From Branchiostoma floridae (taxonomy: Eukaryota > Chordata > Leptocardii > Amphioxiformes > Branchiostomatidae), in assembly GCF_000003815.2 (NCBI RefSeq), contig NC_049981.1, positions 15,666,132-15,730,131 on the forward strand: a DNA stretch of 64,000 nucleotides. The letters are read 5' to 3'. The notes beneath the pieces were generated by a model. It had not been told where the DNA came from, made no database searches, and was given only the letters and a program-made list of their open reading frames with translations. The translations under genes and the position numbers were made by a program. Below, in pieces: positions 24,208 through 35,002 of the stretch. Position 1 is the first letter of the stretch. Each line of letters begins with the position of its first letter.

Positions 24208-25940
24208 CATCCACACTCCAGGTGTTCTTCTAGCTCATTGGTACAATCGTCAATTACCAGTGTCATATTTGGACAAATTGACAAAATGCTATTGTTGACA
24301 AACTTTTTGAGTCGTGAGAGTATTATCACCTGCCAACACTTGTTATAGTGAACTATTATATTTTATACTGTTCCAAGGTGGACATTGGATTGTCCCTGAT
24401 CAATTTTTGTGAAATACTCCTCTTGGGTTGATCCCATATCTTTGTCTTATTTCATTCTTTTCAAAATAATTTGTCAGTCGGTTTGATTTTGACAGGCTTT
24501 TTTTTACATTGCAGGTACCAGTGACAACATCTATGCAAGATGGAAACCTTCATTAAAAACTGCCTGCATTTCTATTACCCAATTTGTTGATATGATATTC
24601 CTAGCTTGTCTTGAAAGTTTGGATTTTTGTAGCCTATATACATATATATATCGCAAACTTCTAAAACACCACTGTACCATGAAGATAGTTGAACTTTTTT
24701 CCAACTTGTGTAACAGATGAAATCTTATGCTAGTACTGTAACAGTTATTTTACTAAGGATCAATAGTGCAGTGCACATTGGGATGTGGTCTGTGCTTGAC
24801 ATTAAGCATATATTTTGAGACTGTGTTTGGCATTGTAGAACTTCTTATAACGTTAGTTGTAAGATGACAATACTTTGGAGACATTAGACTTTGGTCATCT
24901 TGGTCAGATATTTAGAAGATGAAAAGAAGGCTTCAAGGAACTTTGAGACATAGATTAAACATTTAAAGGGTAGCTTTGTTGGAGTCAGTTGCTTGCCAGG
25001 TATCTTGTCAATATTTACACTTGCTAATATGTCTCTCTTTGGTTGACAACAAATTTGAAAAAGTTATGTGTACTTGTCTAGGGGACATATATGTACATTC
25101 AAAAATGCTGATTCAGGAGTGTCATTGATGCAAGGATTTTATCAAGAACTAACTGTAAAAGCCACTAGGTCTGGTTCATGATACGAATGATAAATTTAAT
25201 TTTCAATCATTTTGGCTTGAGCAGTAGTTAACTAGCGTACATGTAAACAAAAGGACATAATGTGAATCTTCATATTTATTCATAGTGCCTTTCGGGTGTT
25301 TTGTGATATGAATGCGGAAACGTTGGTGTAAGTATAACTGCATAGATGCATCTTTAATGAGGACCAATTCATTTCTAAGATCTCTAATGGTCTCTAATGC
25401 ATGTTGCATGCCTACCTGCCAGGCTAGTGTGCTAGCTTTTAAGATTTTATACACTTAAGCAAGTTCAGCTGTACAATGTACAATGATGTAGTGTTACAAC
25501 AATGGCTGTGAATGACGTTTCAGAATTACAATGTTCAATGATGTAATGAGTCTGTAATGTCAATAAATTAGATTGCTGTGAAGTCACGTTTCTTCTCTGA
25601 TAACTCAGTTAGGATATAATCATCTGGTGTATTTTGCCAGCCAGTAGGTACCCAAAGTATAATTCAGATTTACATGAGTTTTGAAGTTTTAATGACATGT
25701 ACATTGGCAGGACTGTGGTTGGGGCATTTTCCAACACAGTGCTTTAGAGCACTCAAAGCTTATAACGTCAATAACTTATACTAACGATACAGCGCATTGG
25801 AGTTAACGTTATAGAGCACATTTCGCGAGAAAACTGGTCAGAAACCCGATCGGAAAACTCACCATTTTCCCCAAAAAGCTTCTTATCTTTTTTGATTTCT
25901 GAATTGTTGGTCAGTACTCATTTCTTAAAACTGGCAAGTG
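24208..25940. other. No gene seen
   Basis: AT-rich DNA between the gap and the promoter-like block. An 83-codon minus-strand frame at 25203-25454 has no recognisable family. No array units continue after the gap. Confidence 0.45.
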
Positions 25941-25946
25941 TTTCCT

Positions 25947-26021
25947 CTAAAGCTTTGAATTAAAGATTTTATATGTTGGCAACTGCGGTCCGACCACGGC
26001 AGACGATAGTTTCGCAGCCAT
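25947..26021 (-). CDS. Tiny open frame (24 codons) downstream of the right promoter-like block
   Basis: On the minus strand an ATG at 26021 in strong context (GCAACCATGG) opens MAAKLSSAVVGPQLPTYKIF and stops after 24 codons. It lies 70 bp downstream of the ETS-motif block on the same strand, where a first exon would sit, but I see no good splice donor in it. It may be an upstream frame, the start of a minus-strand gene, or chance. Confidence 0.2.
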   Translation of the reverse strand: MAAKLSSAVVGPQLPTYKIFNSKL

Positions 26022-26090
26022 GGTTGCTCGGTCGTTCCCAAGGCACAGTGTACTGCACACCCTGGGAACGAGGTCATATGTCACGGGTCA

Positions 26091-26156
26091 CGCGTCACTT
26101 CCGGTTTGAGCTTTGCACACGGCACCATAGCGGTTGCAGCACTACGAAAAATATTT
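26091..26156 (-). promoter_or_regulatory. Promoter-like block, right copy (ETS motif)
   Basis: Inverted counterpart of 18093-18145. On the minus strand it has the same 26-bp block (26131-26156) followed by AAACCGGAAGTGACGCG (26091-26107), with ~11 bp more between them than in the left copy. It points left, towards the array. An imperfect hairpin around CGTTCCCA...TGGGAACG lies just beyond at 26033-26070. Confidence 0.5.
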
Positions 26157-26539
26157 CACCTCTGTCTCCCTTCTGCATTAGCTGCCTTTGTAGATGATAA
26201 TTTTACCCTGCTCATCTGGCTCCTTTCTAACAGAATAATTGTCGCAAATATCTCAAAAATAAAAATATGGAGTTAAAATATATTTTACAAAAAAAAACGT
26301 ATTTTGTTTTATATATGATTTAACAAGATAGTCTAAATATTGCGTAAAATTGGTGAAATATTTAGGCATTCCGTAAAATACTAAGGCGGGTAGCCATTAT
26401 GCAAGTTGCGGATCCTTCGAGGCCAAGTGTGTACACGTGCCGGTGTCAGGCAGAGGAATTTTACCGGCTTTCTGGCCTTACATGGCATTTTGTTTCTACT
26501 ATTTGAAGAATCCATGTCATTTGACGCTATTAGCTAGAC

Positions 26540-26608
26540 AGATTGACGCTAGAACCACAAGCATCTCCATTGTCGGACGGTACTACAGGGGGTTTATATG
26601 CAGTTTCA
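26540..26608 (+). other. Candidate 5' untranslated exon of the exonuclease gene
   Basis: The sequence ends in a near-perfect donor (TTTCAG, then GTGAGT at 26609). The next strong acceptor on the strand, TTTTTTTACAG at 27332-27342, lies 23 bp before the exonuclease start codon. Pairing these gives a ~730-bp intron in the 5' UTR. The exon start is not defined. Inference from splice consensus only. Confidence 0.4.
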
Positions 26609-27365
26609 GGTGAGTCCTACAAGGGAGCTGTTACGTTTAGACATGAAGATGAACATGTTTCAGTTAACAGATTTCCTGGGCCTAGGCTAACTCTACACAA
26701 ATCGTTTGGAATAACGTTTCGCCGTTTGATATTCACATTTCTTGGGTTATTTTTGTCGCCAACTGTGCCCGGATCGGTGCTAGAATATTCACTCAAGTAC
26801 ATACTGAATCCGCCCCCCTCCCCCATCGTCATCATAACGTTACCGGGATTGCGCAATTTAGAGTATAATCTAACTTCGCTTTGACTTTTAGACCATAGAC
26901 ACAGTGAAGTTTATAAGAAACACAGGAAAAGCTTAGTGTAATATTTGAACGGGTTTGTTGGTAAATTAAGGTACAATTTTTACTGATTTTTGCATCATAT
27001 TCATAAGATCGGTGTAATAATAAATATGATTACAAAAGTTAACCTCACAAAGTTTAGACATGTTAGGTTAGCAAACTCTCCCTACATGACATAGCCCTGG
27101 TGTGTTTATGTAAAGTCCTCGGAGAGACCTGCCTTGGCTGCTGAACCAATTCTCTGCTCAGCCCTGGCTAAAAGTCTGGTTTTCCATGGTTTGTAAAATG
27201 TTGAGTTGGCTAGTACTTTTTGTTCATTATACATGTGATGTTACTGAACTTAACAGCAAAGGTATAGCAAAATCACCCAAATTTATGTTTCACAACACCG
27301 CACAGTATAGTGTATATCTAATTTTTTAAATATTTTTTTACAGCCTGAATAATAACATTCCCAGA

Positions 27366-28695
27366 ATGCCTTCCAAAGCTGTGCACGAGTCTCTGACACC
27401 AAAGAAGCGACAGTGTACATTTGGTGATGAACAACCCCCCAAAAAACAATTAAAACTCCTACATGGTAAAATTGCCAACCAGGCAGTGAGGCACCCTACT
27501 GCACTTCAGACAAACTGCAGCAACAATAAGCATGTCCTTGCCATGGACTGTGAGATGGTCGGTTGCGGACCTCGAGGCTCCATCGGCGCTCTCGCACGTT
27601 GCAGTATCGTCAATCACAGCGGTCGAATCGTATACGACAAATACATTAAGCCACAACAGCCGATCACCGATTACCGAACGCCATGGAGTGGTATACGACC
27701 GGCACACATGGTTCAAGCAATCCCCTTTACTCAAGCCCAAGAAAAAGTGAGAACAGTTTTACAGAACAAAATCGTGGTCGGACATGCAGTATACAATGAT
27801 TTCAAAGCCTTGGGGTTCGGCCATCCACGCGAAATGACCAGAGACACATCCAGGTATCCCGCACTGAATCTTCTTGGAGGGTTTCCGGCAAGAAGTCCCG
27901 TCTCCTTGAAGAGGCTGTCAAGGAGCTTGCTGGGTCGTACCATTCAGCAAAGGGGGCATTCATCAGTTGAGGATGCCAGGGCCACTATGGACTTGTATAA
28001 ACTGGTTCAACACAAGTTAGTGATTTTAATTCATTGTTATTCATATATACATATATATATATATATATAGCATGTGTTCAATGCCCCTTGGAATTTAGTT
28101 TTTCCTAAATGCACACGCACATGAAGACACACACACACACACACACACAGGCATGCACACACACACACAAACAAATGCATCCACATCCACATCCATGCAC
28201 AAACACATGCATGCACAATCACACACAGACAAACATAAGCATGCATATATTATACCCACACACACATATGTACACATACACACCCATAGCATACAACTGA
28301 CAGCCCAGCTACTATCTACTACTAGTAGTAGTACCTACCTCAGCCTATACTATAGATAGTAGGTGGGATACCATATACTACATGTATATACAGTAGCATA
28401 GAAAAGACACATACCTTATTTAGTTATTAACACCTTATTAACAACTTCGTGTAAAAAGCACTTAATCAGTCAATAGAGCATTCAGTTTACTAAGTTAACA
28501 CTATGTTAACGTGTCCGTCTTTCTGACAGGAAAATATTGATATATCTTGATGACACAAACATCTGTTTTCTTCTGTTTCTTATCAACTACAGGTGGGAGG
28601 AGGAACTGAACAGAAAGCTACACTTACAACCAACCATCATCTCCCGAAAAAATCACTCAAAAAACTACAAAGTCTACAACTCCTGCACAAAATAA
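27366..28695 (+). CDS. AEN/ISG20L2-like DEDDh 3'-5' exonuclease
   Basis: Two exons, 27366-28015 and 28593-28695, join in frame to give 250 residues. The donor is GTTAGT after codon-split AA, the acceptor TATCAACTACAG, and the stop is TAA at 28693. Residues 58-217 match the RNase T-like exonuclease domain of animal ISG20, AEN and ISG20L2. Motif Exo I is AMDCEMVG (D61, E63), Exo II VVGHAVYNDFKALG (D145), Exo III GHSSVEDARATMDLYK (H198, D203). ARCSIVNHSGRIVYDKYI and YRTPWSGIRPAHM are also diagnostic. All five catalytic residues are present. A basic N-terminus (KKRQ, PPKKQLK) may be a nuclear or nucleolar signal. Relatives degrade RNA or DNA ends and take part in rRNA processing or p53-linked DNA breakdown; AEN and ISG20L2 fit about equally, so no symbol is given. 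The last exon adds only a short basic tail starting WEEELNRK. The intron holds TA and CA microsatellites. Confidence 0.93.
28045..28300. repeat. TA and (CA)n-type microsatellites in the exonuclease intron
   Basis: A TA run at ~28045-28070 and interrupted CA/ACAC and CATGCA tracts from ~28126 to 28300. The histidine/threonine-rich and cysteine/valine-rich open frames here are translation of the microsatellite. Confidence 0.9.
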
Positions 28696-28699
28696 TACT

Positions 28700-29947
28700 T
28701 TTATATCACCAGAAAGCAGAATGAATAATTTAAATTCAAAAGCATTATGTGCAAAGAGAATGGTAAAAACCAGATCTGTGCCAAATTTTCTCAGTGATGA
28801 GTACTGGTCAGGAGAGTTCCTGAATGTAAATCAAGGACTATGAGAAATAATTGCAATTTATCAGGTAAAATAATTGAAACAGGATGAAACAACACAACAC
28901 AAATTATAACACTATGTTTTGATTACACACTGCCATTGGTCTCCTTAAACAAATGAATTAGGAAAGAGTTAACATCAAAGAGCTTTCTATTTTCAATATA
29001 CCTACAATATACAAGAAGCGATAATAAACTATTGATCATTTAAAGAATATGATGATAGCAATTGTGCATAAGCTATGCAGATAAAACTTGTCTTATGAGG
29101 CTTATCCCTCCAAGAGCATATGATTTCAAGATTTAAGATGTATTTATAAAATTTTCATTACTATACATGAAAGTATTTTTTCTGTTGTTCAGTAGAAATA
29201 TCATTTTGTATATAAATGTTGTCAGTAATACTAATAGGTGAAATTATTTGTCAATGCTTTGGAGTTACCATCTCCAGACTCAGACAGACAAACATAAAGA
29301 ATGTAGAGAAGAACTTGTGCAAACAAAAATACCAATGTCGACAGCATAATATCCTACTAGATCAAAGGTTCATATCAGGATCATTAATAGAAAAATGTTG
29401 AAAATCTGTCATAGATCATATGCCTGTGAGCTGTCTTGAGTGTGTTTTACATCACTGGAAAGCCTGTTTACATGTATTTCAAATATAATGTAAAAATATT
29501 TTTAAATGGCATTAAATATCAACACAAATGCCACAATACCAATGCCAATGTTATACGCTGTTTGTGTTTTCAAAAATTTTGAGGCCTTTGTTTTGCGACT
29601 CTCATGTTGCAAATCCTAACTAACTGCTAGAACAATGAACGCTACATCATAGCAAATATGGTACCAATGTAAAGGGTAGTGAATATATGATGCGCCCAAA
29701 TCAAGTTTTGAAACTTGACATAATGAGAAAGCTGTTTGGTTTGACACTCTTATCCTTGACAATAATTACTCATCGCTTCGTACAAGCCTAGTCTGTGTAA
29801 TGCATACTCCGTTGTCCGGGGCTGTAACTGGTTCCTTCCCACAGGGGGCCGCAATATTGGGCGGGCCGCTATAAGCGCGGTTTAATCAGGTTAGCACAAG
29901 CGCTCCTGTAATCGAAATCATTTCAGATCGATATAATGTTGACAATG
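28700..29947. other. No gene seen; 3' flanks of two convergent genes
   Basis: Lies between the exonuclease stop (plus) and the stop of the nucleotidyltransferase-TPR gene (minus), which therefore converge. AT-rich; only short frames. Confidence 0.5.
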
Positions 29948-32900
29948 TTAAATCTTGAAACATTCGATCTTCTGCTTCATCAGTGCAGCCTCTGCAAGAT
30001 AGCTCGATGCCTTGAAACGGTTGCCAAGTTTACTCCATGTGACACCTAAATTATTGAGTGACGTAGCAATGTTAGGATGTGCAGTGGTCTCACCGTGGAT
30101 TTTCCTCATTGTCTGCAGCGACTGTTCGTAATAGCCGATGGCTTTTCTGTAATCACCAACGTTCACCCATGCGTTACCGAAGTTGTTGAGTGACTTGGCA
30201 ACGTTTGAATGTGCAGTGTTGTCGCCGTAGATACTCCGCGTCATCTCTAGTGACTGCTCGTAATAAATCACGGACTTTCTGTGCTCACCAAGCTGACTCC
30301 AGGCGGCACCCAGGTTGTTAAGTGAGTTGGCGATGAAAGGATGTGCAGTTCCCTCACCGTAGATAGCCCACCTAATCCGTAGTGCCTTTTCGAAGTAACT
30401 GATGGCCTTTCTGTAATCTCCAAGTTGACCCCATTCGATACCTAAGTTATTAAGTGACGTGGCAATATCAGGATGTGCAGTGTTCTCACCATGGATTCTC
30501 CACATCATCTGTAGTGACTGTTCAAAATACCTGACGGCCTTTCTGTGGTCACCAAGGTGACTCCATGCGTTTCCCAAGTTTCCAAATGACCTGGCGACGT
30601 CAGGATGTACAGTGCCCACACCATAAATACTCTGCCTCATCTGTAGTGACTGTTCAGAGTAGCCGACGGCTTTTCTGTCATTCCCAAGGTTACTCCAGGC
30701 AGCACCCAAATTATTGAGTGAATCGGCGATGTCAGGATGCGCAGTGTTTTCACCATGGATACTACGCCTTATCTGTAGTGCCTTTTCAAGATAGCTGACT
30801 CCCTCACTGTAATCTCCAAGGTGATTCCAGGCGGTACCCAGGTTGTTAAGTATGATGGCGATGTCAGGATGGGCAGTGCTCTCACCACGGATGCTCTGCG
30901 TCATCTGTAGTGCCTGCTCATAATAGCTGATAGCTTTTCTGTGATCACCAAGGCCATTCCAGATGATACCCAAGTTGCTAAGTGACGCAGCAATGTCTGG
31001 GTGTGCTGTGATCTCACCATATATACTCCTCCTCATCTGTAGTGACTGTTCGTAGTAGATAATAGCCTTTCGGTGATTGCCAAGGCCACGCCAGGCGTTA
31101 CCCAGGGTGGTTAGGGACGCAGCAATGTCGGAGTGTGCAGTTCTCTCACCATAGATACTCCTCCTCATCTGTAGTGACTGTTCATGATAGCCGACAGCCT
31201 TTCTGTGATCACCAAGGTCACCCCAGGCGGTACCCAAGTTGTTAAGTGACGAGGCAATGTTAGGATGCTCAGTACCCTCACCATGGATACTCTGCCGCAT
31301 CTGTAGTGACTGTTCATAGTACTTGACGGATCTTCTATAATCACCCATGCTCTTCCAAACGGTACCCAAGTGATCAAGTGACATAGCAATGTCGGCATGA
31401 GAAGCACTCTCCCCGTGGATTCTCCGACTGATCAGTAGTGCCTGTTTCAAACAGTCGATGGCCTTTCTGTGATCACCAAGTTTATTCAAGGCTATACCTA
31501 AGCTGTTAAGACACCCTGCAATATTAGGATGTGCAGTATTCTCACCATAGCTATGCCGCATCATCTGGAGTGCCTGTTCGTAATAGCTCACGGCCTTTCT
31601 CTGATCACCGAGGCTATCCCAGGCGTTACCCAAGCCGATTATTGAAATGGCGATGTCAGAATGCCTACTGTTCTCGCCATAGATACTCCGCATCATCTGA
31701 AGTGACTGCTCATGATAACTCAATGCCTTTCCGTATTCACCAAGTTCACTCCAGGCGACAGCCAAGTTGTGAAGGGACGAGGCTATGTCAAAGTGGCCAG
31801 TATCCTGTTTGTAGATAACTCGCCTCATCTGTAGTGACTGTTCATGGCAGCTGACTGCCTTTCTATGTTCGCCAAGGTCGCCCCAGGCGAGGCCCAAGTT
31901 GTTAAGTGATGCGGCAGTGTCAGTGTTTGCAAAGCTTGCACCATGGATTTTTCGAACCATCTGTAGTGACTGTTGATAGTAGCTGATGGCCTTTCCTGTA
32001 TCTCCAAGACTCTTACATGCCAGACCCACATTGTTGAGCAAATCGGCGATGTCATGATGTATAGCATCCTTTCCATATTTACATCGCTCTTCTTGCAGTG
32101 CCCGTTCCGTGAAAGCTTTCCATTTCTCATTGTCACACAGGCTTTTGTATACCTCTGCTTGCAGTTTGAATGACTTGTCAAACAGAATCAACGGCTCTGT
32201 GAGTGATTTACCATTGGCTAAACGTGAGAAGAAATACTTCAATGGTGTCGCTGTATAGTAGTATCTCATGAGCTGTCTCGTGTTCGAGATGTAAAAGATC
32301 TTTGATGTTTCCTCTATGTCTGAATTAGCCGACATTGACGATAATGCTGACATGTTCTCCACCTGACCACGATTGTTCATGTACGTTCGAAGCCTCAGTT
32401 CCGCTGAGATGCTGACCAACACCATCAAGTGGTGTTCGTTCTCATCGTTAATGTCTTCCGTCTTGCGCATCTTCTGAATAGTGTCCCAAATAGTGGTTGG
32501 CTGTATATCGAAAATGTGTGCCAAACAAGACACCGCAAGACTTGAAAATCGATACATGTTTTTCTTTACATCCAGTATTCTGTCAGTTAGATCCTGCCTT
32601 AATAACGTTTGACTATTTTCCATCAACATAGTTTTCGCTACTAGGCTAGCAAAGTTTCTTCCACTTTTCTTTAGCTGATGATACCATATAGCCATATAGT
32701 CATCGACCAGGTGTTGTTCTCCAGTAATCAAAGAGACGCTTCCCAACACCGTCGCTAGGTGGTAACCTTTCTTCAAATGAAGCGTCACGTCGTCTTCAAG
32801 AATCTGGACCATGTCACGTGGTGTGCGGATGAGATGACACATCTTACCTCTGCCTAAAGGTGTTTTACACGCATGCGGCATGGCTCCATCAAACGCAAGC

Positions 32901-35002
32901 CCGCGCGGTGTTACAGAGTCGTAGAACCAGCTGTCTAGCGTGTTCGACTCAAAATTGTTGAGAGACTTGATAGCCATGGCCGGAAGGATGGTTTCCCCAA
33001 GATTGATCACTTTCAGATGAAGGTAATGCGTGAGATTGTGAAAGTATTTTACATTGTTTTCCGTCTCCTTCTCTATCAACATGGCAAACTCCAGATCTGA
33101 GTATGGGGTTACTAACCCCGTTGCTTGTGAACCCAAGCCTATCATGGCGTACTTACAGGGAGGGGGACCCATTACATCCACGCATTCATCTACTAGGGAA
33201 GCTATGAACGTTCGTCGCTGATGGACAATAGTGTCAAACATTCCTTTGATTGCCTCTACTCTGTTTTCCTCCACTTCTTTTGTTTGGGGGTCATCATCAT
33301 CAAGGCAGTAAGGATCAATCTGGTCCTCAATTCTGTTGATCTCCTGCTCCACATAAGCTCGGTGTTCCTTCAGTGTCAATTTGTGTTTCTCGACGTTATC
33401 GGCGGGTACCGTATGTTGTATATTTAAGACGTGCTTAACAAATGATTGGGTTATCGTCTGGGTCGTTTGTTCGATGTCTTCTCTGTTTTCTCTACCTGCT
33501 CTGACCAGTGCTGCATTACATAGTGCTGCAGCCTTGGTGAAATCTCCTCCGTCTTTCGACTGCGTCCCTCTCGCCAAGTAGATATCGCTCAACTTGCATA
33601 GGGGTTTTACCTCTTTCCGGTGCTCACCTGCATTTGGTTAAGTTCAGATATATATTTTCAGCAAGTTATGTTTCTTCTTTATATTGCCAGGCTGTGAATC
33701 TATTTTTCAGTCTAAATTACTCTTAAGTGATTTTCAGTACACATGAATGATATCAAGAATAATACTTGATGATATTACTAATACGCTACACTAAGGTCTT
33801 TGCTAATAAAAGTGTTGATGCTCTCAGAAATCAATCTTCTCGAGACGTGTAATTTCCAAGACTCACCCTGCAGATGTACAACCTTGAGTGCAGCAGCACA
33901 GCTCAGTTCCGCCCTGTCCAGATGTCCTGTCTGCAGGGCCCTGCAGCCCTCCTGCAGGTGTTCGTTGTACGGCATGACAGGTGACGTCAGCAGGTTGTCA
34001 ATCCCAACTTTCTGTTCCTGGCTTCGCCCGGTTTCTAGGCGTTTCATAGCCTTTTGCGCCGAAAGGAAAGGTAAGAAAACTTTGTGTACAGGCAAAACAA
34101 CTTTTTGATAAAATGTGAATAAAATACATGAGCAACCATGTATTTAGCATACATGCAAATTACAATAAAAAAACCTTGAATGACATTACATTTTGTAGTG
34201 AATTTTATCCGCTTAACATCAATATCTGTAGACCTTATGTATGTGGAAAAACAAAAGAGTATAATGTAACCAAAATGTCTTCCTTTGTTACCTTAGCCAG
34301 TTTTTCCTTGACTTCCTCGGCGTACTTGATGCGGTGCTTCAGTGTTTCTCTGCCGTCTGAATCTTCACAGCGGTCCAGCGCCGCTCGGTACAGACCGGCT
34401 GACTTTGTGAATGCCGCCTCGTCCCTGCCAACCCTCCCCTTCTCTAGGTACAGATCGCCAAGACTCTTCAAGGATTCTATTTCCAGGCATTTATTTCTTT
34501 CTATGATCGCTGTTACTAAGGACTTGGTATAACTCTCAATCAAAGGCATAGTGCCATGGCCTTTGTTCTTAGCTTTCTCTTTGACTTCGTGAAGGACCAC
34601 CGATACAGCCAATGTTGTATTAGCTAGATTATCAGTCCTTAGTTTCAAGCCCTCCTCATCGTATACAAGTTTTGTGCATTTCTCTGCGTATTTGACGCGA
34701 TGTTGTACAATTTCTCTCTCGTCATCGATTTTGTAGAATCGTAAGACTTCGTTGTATAACGCACAAGCGCCCGTAAAATACTCCGCTTTATGCCTCTTCA
34801 TCTTGGCTTTGTGGAGATACAAATCTCCAAGACTTTTCAAAGCTTCACACTCCAAGACTTCGTTTTGACTACCTATGGCATCAATCAACTTGCGTCCGTA
34901 TCCCCTCTCTACAACATCCAGATCACAGTCACTTTTGAAGATAAGGTCTAGTTCCCGAAACTCTTCCGCTACCGCAGACAATTTGATGTCTGACTTTGCC
35001 AT
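29948..35002 (-). CDS. Nucleotidyltransferase-like / TPR repeat protein, 1524 residues
   Basis: Three minus-strand exons join in frame: 34292-35002 (ATG at 35002, [11 protein letters not shown]), 33867-34050 and 29948-33627. Donors GTAACA and GTGAGT, acceptors CGGCGCAAAAG and AAATGCAG. Residues ~50-365 hold three copies of a helical unit of the type LGDLYLEKG...[12 protein letters not shown]. At ~464-480, [20 protein letters not shown] fits the polymerase-beta-type nucleotidyltransferase signature (GS...DxE, with D476 and E478), most like the GlnD/DUF294 style. Residues ~480-820 are helical and unassigned. Residues ~824-1524 form 16 consecutive 44-residue TPR units (consensus SLNNLGxAWxxLGDHRKAxx, then [15 protein letters not shown]), kinesin-light-chain style. 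No signal peptide or membrane segment; probably cytosolic. TPRs bind partners, and the N-terminal enzyme-like domain may modify nucleotides or proteins, but function is unknown. The exon-3 start could also be read as an independent gene, but phases and the shared helical unit favour one protein. Confidence 0.85.

Noticed and set aside
28109-28359. Histidine/threonine-rich small proteins
   Set aside because: Translation of CA and CATGCA microsatellites in the exonuclease intron.
31531-31818. 95-codon plus-strand frame
   Set aside because: Antisense shadow of the TPR repeat region.
33381-33581. 66-codon plus-strand frame
   Set aside because: Antisense shadow of the N-terminal part of exon 3 of the nucleotidyltransferase-TPR gene.
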